The translations under genes and the position numbers were made by a program. The notes under the pieces are model-generated. The model was not told the DNA's origin. It made no database searches and worked only from the letters and a program-made list of their open reading frames with translations. A stretch of 64,000 nucleotides of DNA, from NCBI RefSeq assembly GCF_030705305.1, contig NZ_JAUZEE010000013.1:1-64000 (forward strand), in the 5' to 3' direction. Origin of the DNA: Leptothrix discophora. Its GTDB lineage: Bacteria > Pseudomonadota > Gammaproteobacteria > Burkholderiales > Burkholderiaceae_C. Positions 41,785 to 51,354 of the stretch are shown piece after piece. Each line of letters starts with the position of its first letter. The first letter of the stretch is position 1.

Positions 41785-42768
41785 ATGTCCCGAGCCATCC
41801 AGATCCAGGCCTTCGGCGGCCCCGAGGTGATGCAGGTTGTCGACCTGGACGTCGGCGAGCCCGGCCCCGGCGAGGTCCGCATCCGCCACCATGCGGCCGG
41901 CCTGAACTTCATCGACGTGTACCAGCGCACGGGCCTCTACCCGAACGCGCTGCCGCTGTCGCTGGGCATGGAAGGCGCGGGCGTGGTCGAGGCGGTCGGC
42001 GAGGGCGTGACCCACCTCAGCGCCGGTGACCGCGTGGCCTATGCCAGCCAGCCGCCGGGCAGCTACTGCGAGGTCCGCGTGATGCCCGCCAGGTGCGTCG
42101 TGCAGCTGCCCGACGGGATCGACTTCGAGACCGGCGCGGCCATGATGCTCAAGGGCCTGACGGTGCAGTACCTGCTGCGCAGCACCCAGCCGCAGGGTGG
42201 CCTGCAGCCCGGCGACTTCGTGCTCTTCCATGCGGCGGCCGGTGGCGTCGGCCTGATCGCCTGCCAGTGGGCCAGGGCGATGGGCCTGAACCTGATCGGC
42301 ACGGCCGGCTCGGACGAGAAGTGCCAGCTCGCGCTGGACCTCGGCGCCAGCCATGCGATCAACTACCGTACCGGCAGCTTCGTCGAGCAGGTCAAGGCGA
42401 TCACCGGCGGGCGCGGCGTCAAGGTGGTCTACGACTCGATCGGCAAGGACACCTTCGAGGGCTCGCTGGACTGCCTGTCGCCCTTCGGCCTGCTGGTCAA
42501 CTTCGGCAATGCCTCGGGCCCGGTGTCGGCCTTCAACCTGGGCGTGCTGGGTGCCAAGGGTTCGCTCTACGTGACCCGCCCGACGCTGTTCACGCACATC
42601 GCCACGCGCGAGCGCACGCAGGCCATGGCCGACGACCTGTTCGGCATGGTCACGAGCGGCGCGGTCCAGATCCGCATCGACCAGCGCTACCCGCTGGAGC
42701 AGGTCGCCCAGGCCCATCGCGACCTGGAAGCGCGTGCGACCACGGGCTGCAGCGTGCTCACACTCTGA
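41785..42768 (+). CDS. qor: NAD(P)H:quinone oxidoreductase (zeta-crystallin type)
   Basis: A 327-residue zinc-free medium-chain dehydrogenase. Motifs: GLNFIDVYQRTGLYP (residues about 40-54), LGMEGAGVVEAVGEGV, HAAAGGVGLIACQWA (NADPH-binding) and INYRTGSFVEQVK. Predicted to reduce quinones with NADPH. A Shine-Dalgarno GAGGA lies before the ATG at 41785. Promoter probably in the 240-base gap 41545-41784 shared with the divergent EamA gene, where TATGCT (41702-41707) is a possible -10. Confidence 0.92.
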   Translation: MSRAIQIQAFGGPEVMQVVDLDVGEPGPGEVRIRHHAAGLNFIDVYQRTGLYPNALPLSLGMEGAGVVEAVGEGVTHLSAGDRVAYASQPPGSYCEVRVMPARCVVQLPDGIDFETGAAMMLKGLTVQYLLRSTQPQGGLQPGDFVLFHAAAGGVGLIACQWARAMGLNLIGTAGSDEKCQLALDLGASHAINYRTGSFVEQVKAITGGRGVKVVYDSIGKDTFEGSLDCLSPFGLLVNFGNASGPVSAFNLGVLGAKGSLYVTRPTLFTHIATRERTQAMADDLFGMVTSGAVQIRIDQRYPLEQVAQAHRDLEARATTGCSVLTL

Positions 42769-42822
42769 CCGGCTCTGACCGGCGGTCACCGGCGGTCACC
42801 GGCTCTGACCGGTCGTGACCGC
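42763..42822. repeat. Short tandem repeat, six 10-bp units, at the end of qor
   Basis: CTCTGACCGG twice, CGGTCACCGG twice, CTCTGACCGG, then TCGTGACCGC, with an exact 10-base period. The first unit holds the qor stop codon (TGA at 42766-42768). The units contain GGTCACCGG/CCGGTGACC-like symmetry, so limited pairing is possible, but the array has no stem plus U tract. Confidence 0.85.
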
Positions 42823-42830
42823 CTGACGGT

Positions 42831-43760
42831 TCAGGCCGTGCTGCCCGGCAGGCTCGGGTCCGGTCGCACGGCCGAGCCGGGCAGTTCATCCGCCGATTCG
42901 GGCGGCTCGACCGACCCGCGGTAGGCATGCCAGCTGGCATGGCCCAGCACCGGTCCGACCACCAGCAGGCCCAGGAACCACGGCAACAGCGCGGCCACCA
43001 CCGCGATCACCAGCAAGGCGCCCCACCACAGCATCACGCCGGGCTGGGTCAGCACCAGGCGCAGGCTGGTCAGCCCGGCGGTGATGGCGTCGACGCGGCG
43101 GTCCAGCATCATCGGGATGCTGATCACGCTGACCGCGAAGATCAGCCCGGCGAACAGCGCGCCGACGCCGACGTAGGCGACGATGAACCCGATGTTCTCG
43201 GGGTTCAGCAGCGCCAGCAGCGAGCCCTTGAAGTCGGGCATGCCGTCGAAGCTGACCGCGAAGACCACCAGCGAGGCGCGGCCCCACAGCATCTCCAGCA
43301 CCAGCAGCACGAAGCCGAAGATGGCCATCTGCGCGGTGTGCTCGTCCCAGGCGGTCAGCGCGTCACCGAAGTCGGGACGCTCGCCGCGCTCGAGCCGGCG
43401 GCTGACCTGGTACAGGCCCATGCAGATGAAGGGCCCCATCAGCAGGAAGCCTGCGGAAAGCGCCAGCGTCCAGGCCGGCGCCTCCTGGAACACCTTCAGC
43501 AGCGCCCAGCCCATGCCGGTGAAGCACAGCCCGAAGAACAGGCCGATGCCGGGGTGGCGAACGAAGTCGCGCCAGCCGAGCGCCAGCCAGCGCGGCGGAT
43601 CGGACCAGGCCAGGGGCTTCAACCGGATCGGCGCGGGGGGCGGTCCCGGCGGCGGGGTGGCATCCGCGGCGGCTTTGGCCGAGGGTTCGACGCGCGGGTC
43701 GGTGGCCGTGTCGATGGCGGTGTCGGTGGCGGTGTCGGTGGCGGTGTCAGCGGCAGACAT
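42831..43760 (-). CDS. DUF2189-family integral membrane protein
   Basis: A 309-residue protein. The first 45 residues are a Thr/Ala/Asp-rich repeat (ATDT units, encoded by the 12-base repeat at 43702-43749) and a Pro-rich linker. From about residue 50 the DUF2189 domain follows, with about six transmembrane helices; WLALGWRDFVRHPGIGLFFG and LMGPFICMGLYQVSRRLERGE are family hallmarks. Function unknown. The ATG at 43760 is preferred over 43808. It converges with qor and has no obvious partner. Confidence 0.85.
   Translation of the reverse strand: MSAADTATDTATDTAIDTATDPRVEPSAKAAADATPPPGPPPAPIRLKPLAWSDPPRWLALGWRDFVRHPGIGLFFGLCFTGMGWALLKVFQEAPAWTLALSAGFLLMGPFICMGLYQVSRRLERGERPDFGDALTAWDEHTAQMAIFGFVLLVLEMLWGRASLVVFAVSFDGMPDFKGSLLALLNPENIGFIVAYVGVGALFAGLIFAVSVISIPMMLDRRVDAITAGLTSLRLVLTQPGVMLWWGALLVIAVVAALLPWFLGLLVVGPVLGHASWHAYRGSVEPPESADELPGSAVRPDPSLPGSTA
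43702..43749. repeat. Four 12-bp in-frame repeats at the start of the DUF2189 gene
   Basis: GTGGCGGTGTCG repeated four times with three base changes (43702-43713, 43714-43725, 43726-43737, 43738-43749). On the minus strand it encodes Ala-Thr-Asp-Thr units just after the start codon. Slippage would change the N-terminal length in steps of four residues without changing frame. Confidence 0.85.
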
Positions 43761-43880
43761 GCGGGTGGCGGCAATCGTGATGCACTGCACCATAGGCGCA
43801 GCGATCACGCTTGAACAGCCGGGCTGACACCGAGCACCGGTGCGGCCTCATGTCGCCTTCAGGGTGGACCGGGCGCTCGC

Positions 43881-44699
43881 TCAGGGCGTGGCGGCTGGGC
43901 GCACGGCGCGCCGACGCCGGGCCTGCCAGCCGACCACCGTCAAGCCGGCCAGCATCAGCGCCCAGGTCTCGGGCTCGGGCACGGCGGTGACGGGCGCTGC
44001 TGGCTGGGTGGTCGGTGTGGTCGGCGTATTAGGCGTACCAGGTGGATTGGGCGTGGATCCTCCGCCGCCCAGGCCGCCGATCGGACCGGTGATGCCGGTC
44101 GGCGTCGTCTGGGCGCGGCGGGCGAAGCCGTCGTTGCCGTCCAGGTCCAGCGGCGTGGGCGAGCCGAAGCCGCCGCCGTCGGTGACCGGGCCGCTGCTGC
44201 CCTCGTCGAGCTGGGCGAAGACTTGCGGTGCGCCCGCACCCGGCGGATCGATGACCAGCTCACCCGGATCTTCCTGCGGCGGCGGCTGGCGTCCGGCGAC
44301 ACGGTCCTGGCGAGCCGGCGCCTGCGCATCCCGCGCCGGACGCGGTGCGGCGGCACGGACGGCGCGCGGAGCAGCCTGCGCCACGACGGGTTCCTGCCCG
44401 GCCGGACCCTGGACCAGCGGCGCACCCAGGCCGGCGCCTCCGCCACCACTGACTGCGCCACCGACCGCGCCACCGCTGGCGACCGGCCCGGCCCCGACGC
44501 CGTGGCTGCGCTTCATCAGGCCGTAGCCCAAGGTGCCGGCGGCCAGCAGGCCGGCCAGCAGCCAGAACAGCATCAGGCGGCGCTTGCGGCGCTCCCGCTC
44601 CTCCTGTCCGGCCAAGCCGAGGGGTGTCTGGAAGACGCGGGCATCCGCGGCGCGCGGACGTGCGGCGCCACCGGTGTTCGAATTCTGGGAAAGGCTCAC
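43881..44699 (-). CDS. PEP-CTERM protein with N-terminal membrane anchor
   Basis: A 272-residue protein starting at GTG 44699 (AGAGGA seven bases upstream); the upstream ATG at 44795 overlaps lspA-side DNA and lacks such a site. A basic stretch RRKRR leads into a transmembrane helix (about residues 42-60, LMLFWLLAGLLAAGTLGYGL). A long Ala/Gly/Pro/Gln-rich disordered region follows. The C terminus is a PEP-CTERM sorting signal: VPEPETWALMLAGLTVVGW then RRRR. Such signals are cut by exosortase, which is not encoded here. Function unknown; probably an envelope or exopolysaccharide-associated protein. Confidence 0.85.
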   Translation of the reverse strand: MSLSQNSNTGGAARPRAADARVFQTPLGLAGQEERERRKRRLMLFWLLAGLLAAGTLGYGLMKRSHGVGAGPVASGGAVGGAVSGGGGAGLGAPLVQGPAGQEPVVAQAAPRAVRAAAPRPARDAQAPARQDRVAGRQPPPQEDPGELVIDPPGAGAPQVFAQLDEGSSGPVTDGGGFGSPTPLDLDGNDGFARRAQTTPTGITGPIGGLGGGGSTPNPPGTPNTPTTPTTQPAAPVTAVPEPETWALMLAGLTVVGWQARRRRAVRPAATP

Positions 44700-44814
44700 G
44701 GGCGTTCCTCTTGACTGCGGTGGAACGAGACAGATGTGAGCGATGTTAGGAACTCGTGCCCGGATGCAACAGACTTCATTCCGGGGGGTGCGCAACGGCC
44801 CCTGGCCGTCCGGA

Positions 44815-45357
44815 TCAGCTGCGCCGCACCCGCCGCAACTCGTCGATCACCAGCGCGATCGCGCCGCCGGTGATGGCACTGTCGGCCACGTTGAAGGCCG
44901 GGAAATGGCCGCCGGGGAAGATGCCGGCGAGGAAGTCCCAGTGGACCTGCACGAAGTCGATGACGTGGCCGTGCCACATGCGGTCGATCACGTTGCCGAC
45001 CGCACCGCCGAGCAGCAGCGTCAGCGCCAGCGAGAACAGGCGCTGGCCGGCATGCGCGCGCAGCAGCCAGATGAACAGGCCGGAGGCGAGCAGGCCGATG
45101 CCGGTGAAGAACCAGCGCTGCCAGCCCGAGGCCTGCGACAGGAAGCTGAAGGCCGCGCCGGGGTTGTGAACCCGCACGAGGTTGAACCAGCTGGTGATGG
45201 TCACGCTGTCGCCATGTGCAAAGCGGCCCACGATCAGCACCTTGGTGAACTGGTCCACCACGATGATCAGCAGCGCGAGCGCCAGCCAGGTGCTGAGTCG
45301 CGTGCCACCGGCAGGGGCGCGGCGGGTGGTCGAGGTCGTCTTCTTCGGCGGCGGCAT
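44815..45357 (-). CDS. lspA: Lipoprotein signal peptidase
   Basis: A 180-residue signal peptidase II with four transmembrane helices. The catalytic aspartates lie in [16 protein letters not shown] and FNVADSAIT; the conserved [15 protein letters not shown] is present (residues about 60-75). It removes signal peptides from prolipoproteins in the inner membrane. The ATG at 45357 (MPPPKKTT) fits best. In most proteobacteria lspA directly follows ileS; here two other genes lie between them. Confidence 0.96.
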   Translation of the reverse strand: MPPPKKTTSTTRRAPAGGTRLSTWLALALLIIVVDQFTKVLIVGRFAHGDSVTITSWFNLVRVHNPGAAFSFLSQASGWQRWFFTGIGLLASGLFIWLLRAHAGQRLFSLALTLLLGGAVGNVIDRMWHGHVIDFVQVHWDFLAGIFPGGHFPAFNVADSAITGGAIALVIDELRRVRRS

Positions 45358-45447
45358 GGAGCGGAGGTCGGGCGACCGGCAGGCGATGCCGGCGCGTTGC
45401 AAAGCGCGCTACTTTAGCGGCGCGTCGTGGCGGTCCCGCAGGACCGG

Positions 45448-45993
45448 TCAACCCTGTGGCGTGACGTGGCCGAATCGGCGCTGGGCATAGACGAGGCTGC
45501 TCGCGCCGCTGGCGGCCCCGGCCGCGCCAGGCGCACCGAACTCGCCGATGCTGCCGATCAGGATCTCGTGATCGCCCGCGCGCAGCACCTCGTGCAGGCC
45601 GCAGTCGAACCAGGCCAGCGCGCCAGCCAGCCGGGCCCGCCCGCTGGCCAGGCGCTCGATGCCGATGCCGTCAAAGCGTTCGGCCTGCGTGCCGCTGGCG
45701 AAGCGACGCGCCAGCGCGGCCTGTTCGGGTGCCAGCACGTTGACGCAGTAGCCGCCGCCCTGGGCCGCCGGCCGGGTGAAGGCGGCATGGCTGGACGAGC
45801 CTCGGTGCAGGCACCACAGCACCAGCGCCGGGTCGAGCGAGACGGTCGTGAACGAGCTGCAGGTCATGCCCCAGTCGTGGCCGTCGTGGTGGGCGGTGAC
45901 GATCACCACGCCGGCGCTGACGCAGGCCATGGTGTCCTTGAGGGCTTGCAGGCGTGCGGCCTGGACCAGTTCCTGCGGCGGCACGGGGTTCAT
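45448..45993 (-). CDS. Flavin reductase-domain protein
   Basis: A 181-residue protein of the HpaC/flavin reductase-like FMN-binding family: GVVIVTAHHDGHDWGMTCSSFTTVSLDPALVLWCL (core residues about 29-60), then SHAAF and YCVNVLA. It should supply reduced flavin to a monooxygenase or act as an NAD(P)H:FMN reductase. The ATG at 45993 has GGAG upstream; ATG 46005 is an alternative. It sits between the aldo/keto reductase gene and lspA. No partner oxygenase is nearby. Confidence 0.85.
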   Translation of the reverse strand: MNPVPPQELVQAARLQALKDTMACVSAGVVIVTAHHDGHDWGMTCSSFTTVSLDPALVLWCLHRGSSSHAAFTRPAAQGGGYCVNVLAPEQAALARRFASGTQAERFDGIGIERLASGRARLAGALAWFDCGLHEVLRAGDHEILIGSIGEFGAPGAAGAASGASSLVYAQRRFGHVTPQG

Positions 45994-46021
45994 GGGGGGC
46001 TCCATCGGCGGATATACGGGG

Positions 46022-46075
46022 GGGACACAGGCGGGACACGGGCGGGATCGTGCGGGACACGGGCGCGATCGTTGC
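46022..46075. repeat. Short intergenic tandem repeat, five 10-11 bp units
   Basis: Units GGGACACAGGC, GGGACACGGGC, GGGATCGTGC, GGGACACGGGC and GCGATCGTTGC lie head to tail in the 156-base gap between the aldo/keto reductase and flavin reductase genes, close to the latter's start. The region can be read as coding only in a frame of Pro/Cys-rich residues unlike the flavin reductase family, so it is treated as non-coding. Confidence 0.75.
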
Positions 46076-46149
46076 GGGGCTGGGGGCAAGGCGGGCGACA
46101 TCATCGCAGCGACGCCCGGCGCGCGTGTGGCGGCGGGATTGGCGGCCGT

Positions 46150-47076
46150 TCAGGGCACCTCGTGGCCGCAGGCCAGCGTCCACAGCTCGAACCAGCTCTG
46201 GCGGTCGAGCGTGACGCGGCAGGCGTCCGACAGCCGCGCGATGCGGTCGAGCCGGTTGGTGCCGGCCACCGGCAGGATGCCGGCCGGGTGCATCAGCAAC
46301 CAGGCCAGCGCGACCGCGTCGGCGCCGACGCCGAACTCGTGCGCCAGCCGCTGCAGCGCCGGCTGGAGCCGCGCGCCGATCGGCTGCTGCGCATCGAGCA
46401 GCGCGCCGCCGCCGAGCGGCGACCAGGCCATCGGCCGGATGCGCTGCTGCTGCAGGAAGGCCAGCTGGCCGTCGGTCCAGGGCGCACGCGCGGCCAGGCT
46501 CAGCTCGATCTGGTTGGTCACCAGTGGATGCTTCATGCGCGAGGCCAGCAGCTGGAAGTCGTGCGGCAGGAAGTTGGACACGCCGGCTGCGCCGATCAGG
46601 CCCTCGTCGACCAGCGCATCGAGCGCCGCGCCGGTCGCATCGGCGTCCATCAGCGGATCGGGCCGGTGGATCAGCAGCAGGTCTAGCCGCTCGACGCCCA
46701 GCAGCGCCAGCGTGCGCACGACCGAGGCACGGACGTGGGCCGGCGTGGTGTCGTAGAACTTCAGCCTGGGCTGGCCGTGCAGGCCGCCGGGGATCACGAT
46801 GTCGCACTTGCTGACCAGCTGCAGCCGCGCCTTCAGGTCCGGCCGGGCCTGCAAGGCGGCGCCGAACAGGGCCTCGCAGCGGTGGCCGCCGTAGAGGTCG
46901 GCATGGTCGAAGGTCGTGATGCCCTGGGCCAGGCAGGCGTCGATCTTGGCCGCGACGTGGGCGGGCGAGGTGTCGGCATCGTCGGCCAGCCGCCAGACGC
47001 CGTAGACCAGACGGCTGAAGGCCGGCAGGCTCGGGTGCAGCGTGACGCGGGGGACCTGGACATCAGGGTGGCTCAT
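46150..47076 (-). CDS. Aldo/keto reductase
   Basis: A 308-residue AKR of the YdhF-like group. The catalytic tetrad is visible: Asp and Tyr in TTFDHADLYGGH (residues about 54-65), Lys in QLVSKCDI and His in LLLIHRPDPL. C-terminal NADPH-binding segment PVAGTNRLDRIA. Reduces an unknown carbonyl substrate. It starts 29 bases after the ileS stop, so it is probably in the ribF-ileS operon. Confidence 0.9.
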   Translation of the reverse strand: MSHPDVQVPRVTLHPSLPAFSRLVYGVWRLADDADTSPAHVAAKIDACLAQGITTFDHADLYGGHRCEALFGAALQARPDLKARLQLVSKCDIVIPGGLHGQPRLKFYDTTPAHVRASVVRTLALLGVERLDLLLIHRPDPLMDADATGAALDALVDEGLIGAAGVSNFLPHDFQLLASRMKHPLVTNQIELSLAARAPWTDGQLAFLQQQRIRPMAWSPLGGGALLDAQQPIGARLQPALQRLAHEFGVGADAVALAWLLMHPAGILPVAGTNRLDRIARLSDACRVTLDRQSWFELWTLACGHEVP

Positions 47077-47105
47077 CGGATGATCCTGTCGAGGGGTGCG
47101 CCGCT

Positions 47106-50081
47106 TCAGGCGATGGTCCGGACTTCGCCCGGGCCTTCGAGGTTGCTGACGCAGCGGCCGCAGACCGTCGGGTGCGCGGCATGCGTGCCGACGTCGTCGC
47201 GGTAGTGCCAGCAGCGCTCGCACTTGGTCGCCGTGCTGGGGCTGACGCGCACGGCCAGGGCCTCGGCGTCGACCACCTCGGCGGCCGAGGTGATGGTGAC
47301 GAAGCGCAGGTCCTCGCCGAGCGCACGCAGCAAGGCGGCGTCCTCGGCGGCGGCCTCGATGCGCAGGACCGCCTGCAGCGACGCACCGACCGCGCCGGTG
47401 GTGCGCACCGCCTCGATCTCCTTGTTGGCGAGGTCGCGGATCTCGCGGATGCGGCCCCACTTGGCCAGCAGGGCTGCATCGACCGTGCCCAGGTCGGCCC
47501 AGGTCTCGGTGTAGATCGTGCCGCTGCTGCGCGCTCCGGCGAAGATCGCCCAGGCTTCCTCGGCGGTGAAGCTCAGGAAGGGTGCCATCCAGCGCAGCAT
47601 CGCGCCGGTGATGCGCCACAGCGCGGTCTGGGCCGAGCGGCGCGCATGGCTGTCGGCGGCGGTGGTGTAGAGCCGGTCCTTGAGCACGTCGAGGTAGAAC
47701 GCGCCCAGGTCTTCCGAGCAGTAGACCTGCAGCTTGGCGACCACCGGGTGGAACTCGTAGCGCTCGAAGTGGCCGAGGATGTCGGCCTGCAGCTCGGCCG
47801 CTCGGCTCAGCGCGTAGCGGTCGATCTCCAGCAGTTCGCTCGCCGGCACGCTGTGCACGGCAGGGTCGAAGTCGCTGGTGTTGGCCATCAGGAAGCGCAG
47901 CGTGTTGCGGATGCGGCGGTAGGCATCGACGACGCGGGCGAGGATCTTGTCGTCGATGTTGAGGTCGCCCGAGTAGTCGGTCGAGGCCACCCACAGGCGC
48001 ACGATCTCGGCGCCGAGCTTGCTGGTCACGCTCTGCGGCTCGACCGTGTTGCCCAGGCTCTTGCTCATCTTGCGGCCCTGGCCGTCGGTGGCGAAGCCGT
48101 GGGTCAGCAGGCCGCGGTAGGGCGCGCGGTCGTACAGCGCGCAGCCCAGCAGCAGCGAGCTGTGGAACCAGCCGCGGTGCTGGTCATGGCCTTCCAGGTA
48201 GAGGTCCGCTTCCGGCCCGCTGTCGTGGTGGCTGGCGCTGCCGGGGTAGGCCCGGGCATGGCTGCCGCGCAGGACGTGCTGGAAGGTCGAGCCGGAATCG
48301 AACCAGACCTCCAGGATGTCGGTGCTCTTGGTGTAGTGCGCGGCATCCTCGGCGCCGAGGATCTCCTCGGTCGTCACGCGGCTCCAGGCCTCGATGCCGC
48401 CGGCCTCGACGATGTCGGCGGCCTGGTCGAGGATGGCCATGGTGCGCGGGTGCAGCTCACCCGAATCCTGGTGCAGGAAGAAGGGCACCGGCACGCCCCA
48501 GCTGCGCTGTCGGCTGATGCACCAGTCGGGCCGGTTGGCGATCATGTCGCGCAGGCGGCTGCGGCCGTTCTCCGGGTAGAAGGCGGTGTGCTCGATGGCC
48601 TCCAGCGCCAGCTGGCGCAGCGTCTTCGGGGCCTTGTCGGACGTGAACACGCCCTCGCCCTCGTCCATGCGGATGAACCACTGCGCGGCGGCGCGGTAGA
48701 TCACCGGCGTCTTGTGGCGCCAGCAATGCGGGTAGCTGTGGGTGATGGCCTGGGTGGCCAGCAGGCGGTCGCTCTGGGCCAGCACCTCCAGGATGCGTGG
48801 CACGGCCTTCCAGATGTGCTCGCCGCCGAAGAAGGGCAGTTCCTCGGCATAGACGCCGTTGCCCTGCACCGGGTTGAGGATGTCGTCGTAGGCCAGGCCG
48901 TGGGCGACGCAGGAATTGAAGTCGTCCACGCCATAGGCCGGCGCCGAGTGCACGATGCCGGTGCCGTCGGCGGCGGTGACGTAGTCGGCCAGGTAGAGCG
49001 GCGAGCGGCGCCGGTAGCTGTACTTGCCACCCTGTTCGGCGCTGACGGTGTCGTGCAGCGGGTGACGGAAGACCAGGCCGCGCAGCGCCTCGCCCTTGGC
49101 GGTGGCGACGATGTCGCCTTCGAGGCCGTAGCGGGTCAGGCAGGCCTCGACCAAGCTGGCGGCCAGCAGCAGCAGGCCGCGCGGCGTGTCGACCAGCGCG
49201 TAGTCCAGCTCCGGGTGCGCGTTGAGCGCCTGGTTGGCCGGGATGGTCCAGGCGGTGGTGGTCCAGATGACGGCAAACGCCTTCTTGCTGCCGCTGGCCA
49301 GCGACTCGGGCAGGGCGGCCAGGCCGAAGGCGCGGGCCAGCGCGGCGGCATCGTCGGCCTCGAAGGCGACGTCCAGCGTGTCGCTCTTCTTGTCGGCGTA
49401 CTCGATCTCGAACTCGGCCAGCGAGGAGCCGCAGTCGAAGCACCAGTAGACCGGCTTGAGGCCGCGGTAGACGAAGCCGCGCTCGATCACGCGCTTGAAG
49501 GCGCGGATCTGGCCGGCCTCGTTGGCCGGGTCCATGGTGCGATAGGGCATCTCCCAGTCGCCCAGCACGCCCAGGCGCTTGAAGTCCTCGCGCTGCTGCG
49601 AGATCTGCTCGGTCGCGTAGGCCCGCGATTTCGCCTGCATCGCGTCGCGGCCGAGGTTGCGGCCATGCAGCTTCTCGATCGCGTTCTCGATCGGCAGGCC
49701 GTGGCAGTCCCAGCCGGGGATGTACTGCGCGTCGAAGCCGGCCAGCTGGCGGCTCTTGACGATCATGTCCTTGAGGACCTTGTTGAGCGCATGGCCGATG
49801 TGCAGCTTGCCGTTCGCATAGGGCGGGCCGTCGTGCAGCACGAACAGCGGTGCGCCCTGGCGAGCCGCCCGCAGGCGCAGGTAGAGGCCACCGTCGCGGC
49901 CACCCGCGTTCCAGTCGGCCACCCAGGCGGGCTCGCGCCTGGGGAGATCGCCGCGCATCGGGAACGGCGTGTCGGGCATGTTCAGCGTGGCGCGGTAGGC
50001 GCCTTGCTCGGCACCCTTCTCGCTGCGTCCGGCCTTGTCGGCGGCGGGCTTCGGGGCGTCTTGCGGGGCAGATTGGGTCAT
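47106..50081 (-). CDS. ileS: Isoleucyl-tRNA synthetase
   Basis: A 991-residue class I synthetase. HIGH motif in [16 protein letters not shown] (about residues 75-90), KMSKS motif in [10 protein letters not shown], editing domain with a [13 protein letters not shown] segment, and the C-terminal zinc finger (CERCW ... CGRC). It charges tRNA-Ile. It begins at ATG 50081 (MTQSAPQ); a GTG five codons earlier is possible. It lies 145 bases after ribF on the same strand. The N-terminal ~30 residues are a disordered extension rich in Ala/Lys. Confidence 0.98.
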   Translation of the reverse strand: MTQSAPQDAPKPAADKAGRSEKGAEQGAYRATLNMPDTPFPMRGDLPRREPAWVADWNAGGRDGGLYLRLRAARQGAPLFVLHDGPPYANGKLHIGHALNKVLKDMIVKSRQLAGFDAQYIPGWDCHGLPIENAIEKLHGRNLGRDAMQAKSRAYATEQISQQREDFKRLGVLGDWEMPYRTMDPANEAGQIRAFKRVIERGFVYRGLKPVYWCFDCGSSLAEFEIEYADKKSDTLDVAFEADDAAALARAFGLAALPESLASGSKKAFAVIWTTTAWTIPANQALNAHPELDYALVDTPRGLLLLAASLVEACLTRYGLEGDIVATAKGEALRGLVFRHPLHDTVSAEQGGKYSYRRRSPLYLADYVTAADGTGIVHSAPAYGVDDFNSCVAHGLAYDDILNPVQGNGVYAEELPFFGGEHIWKAVPRILEVLAQSDRLLATQAITHSYPHCWRHKTPVIYRAAAQWFIRMDEGEGVFTSDKAPKTLRQLALEAIEHTAFYPENGRSRLRDMIANRPDWCISRQRSWGVPVPFFLHQDSGELHPRTMAILDQAADIVEAGGIEAWSRVTTEEILGAEDAAHYTKSTDILEVWFDSGSTFQHVLRGSHARAYPGSASHHDSGPEADLYLEGHDQHRGWFHSSLLLGCALYDRAPYRGLLTHGFATDGQGRKMSKSLGNTVEPQSVTSKLGAEIVRLWVASTDYSGDLNIDDKILARVVDAYRRIRNTLRFLMANTSDFDPAVHSVPASELLEIDRYALSRAAELQADILGHFERYEFHPVVAKLQVYCSEDLGAFYLDVLKDRLYTTAADSHARRSAQTALWRITGAMLRWMAPFLSFTAEEAWAIFAGARSSGTIYTETWADLGTVDAALLAKWGRIREIRDLANKEIEAVRTTGAVGASLQAVLRIEAAAEDAALLRALGEDLRFVTITSAAEVVDAEALAVRVSPSTATKCERCWHYRDDVGTHAAHPTVCGRCVSNLEGPGEVRTIA

Positions 50082-50226
50082 CGCGACTCGCGCCACCTCG
50101 GGTGGCGCGCCTGGTCAGGGAGATACGGGAAGGGAAGGGCGGCGAGGGCGATGCCGGCAGGCAGCGTCCCGGTTCGGGCTGCGGCAGCCGCTGCGATCGG
50201 GTCGATCGGAGCCGGCTCCGGGACGT

Positions 50227-51276
50227 TCAAATTCGGTCGCGCGTGGTCTGGCGGCGCTCGGCCGCGTGGCCTGCGGTCGCCGCATCGCGGGCGAACCATG
50301 CGCGGGCCTGCGCCACATCGTGGTCGATGGCGGCGGTCAGGGCTTCGAGGCCGTCGTAGCGGGCCTCGTCGCGCAGTTTTTCGAGCAGTTCCACACGCAC
50401 GATTTTACCGTAGCCCCCCTCGCGGCCCAGGCTGGCGGGCCAGTCCAGGCAGTAGGTCTCCAGCAGCACCCGGCCGGCATCCTCGACCGTCGGGCGCACG
50501 CCCAGGCTGGCCACGCCGTCCAGCGGCCTTTCGTCCAGGCCGTGCACGCGCACGACGAAGATGCCCGCTGCGGCCGGCTTGCCGTGCGGGAAGCGCACAT
50601 TGAGCGTGCGCAGGCCGTCGGCCGCGCCGATGCGCGTTTCGCCCAGCGTGCGGCCAAGCTTCTGGCCGTGCACGACGTGGCCGCTGATGCTGTACGGACG
50701 GCCCAGAAGCTGCGCGGCGCGGCCCATGTCGCCGGCCTGCAGGGCCTCGCGCACCGCCGAGCTGGACACGCGCAGGCCGTGCACCTCGTAGCTCAGCATG
50801 CGGGCGACGTCGAAGCCGCCCCGCGCGCCAGCCGCATCGAGCATGGCGTAGTCGCCGGCTCGCTTCGCGCCGAAGCGGAAGTCGTCGCCGACCAGCACGT
50901 AGCGGGCGCCCAGCGCACGCACCAGCACGTCGTCGACGAAGGCCTGGGGCGACTGGCTGGCGAAGGCGGCATCGAAACGCACCAGCACGACCTGGTCGAT
51001 GCCGCAGCGCTCCAGTTCGGCGAGCTTGTCGCGCAGCGTCGCGATGCGGGCCGGTGCCTTGCCGGGATGACCGCTGGCGGCGGCGAACCAGTCGCGCGGG
51101 TGGGGCTCGAAGGTCAGCACGCAGCTGGGCAGGCCACGGTGACGGGCCTCGTTGCGCAGCAGCGCGAGCATGGCCTGGTGGCCCCGGTGCACGCCATCGA
51201 AGTTGCCGATCGTGAGGGCGCAGGCCGGGGCCAGGCCAGGTGGATGCCGGTGTGGATGACCACGGAGAACTTGCAT
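50227..51276 (-). CDS. ribF: Bifunctional riboflavin kinase/FMN adenylyltransferase
   Basis: A 349-residue RibF that makes FMN and FAD. The adenylyltransferase half has ALTIGNFDGVHRGHQAML (residues about 20-37), VLVGDDFRFGAKRAGD and SSSAVREAL; the kinase half has GRPYSISGHVVHGQKLGR, LNVRFPHGKP and GVASLGVRPTVED. Length is slightly above the usual 310 because of a C-terminal tail. ribF-ileS order is conserved in proteobacteria. Divergent from the P-type ATPase gene with 78 bases between starts. Confidence 0.96.
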   Translation of the reverse strand: MQVLRGHPHRHPPGLAPACALTIGNFDGVHRGHQAMLALLRNEARHRGLPSCVLTFEPHPRDWFAAASGHPGKAPARIATLRDKLAELERCGIDQVVLVRFDAAFASQSPQAFVDDVLVRALGARYVLVGDDFRFGAKRAGDYAMLDAAGARGGFDVARMLSYEVHGLRVSSSAVREALQAGDMGRAAQLLGRPYSISGHVVHGQKLGRTLGETRIGAADGLRTLNVRFPHGKPAAAGIFVVRVHGLDERPLDGVASLGVRPTVEDAGRVLLETYCLDWPASLGREGGYGKIVRVELLEKLRDEARYDGLEALTAAIDHDVAQARAWFARDAATAGHAAERRQTTRDRI

Positions 51277-51354
51277 GGGGCGGGATTATCTGGCCCGTCC
51301 GGGATGATCGACGTCATCGGCCCGACGATGGGTCCGCCCTATGCTCGACGGACG

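Noticed and set aside
43834-43843. Ten-base palindrome GCACCGGTGC in the gap between the DUF2189 and PEP-CTERM genes
   Set aside because: Short GC-rich palindromes are expected by chance at this base composition and there is no second copy or promoter element beside it.
45994-46104. Extended N terminus of the flavin reductase through the tandem repeat (start at 46104)
   Set aside because: The added residues are Pro/Cys/Arg repeats absent from the family, and the ATG at 45993 has a suitable ribosome-binding site.
47172-50603. A 1143-codon open frame on the plus strand opposite ileS and ribF
   Set aside because: Same shadow pattern; ileS on the minus strand has all synthetase motifs and is essential.
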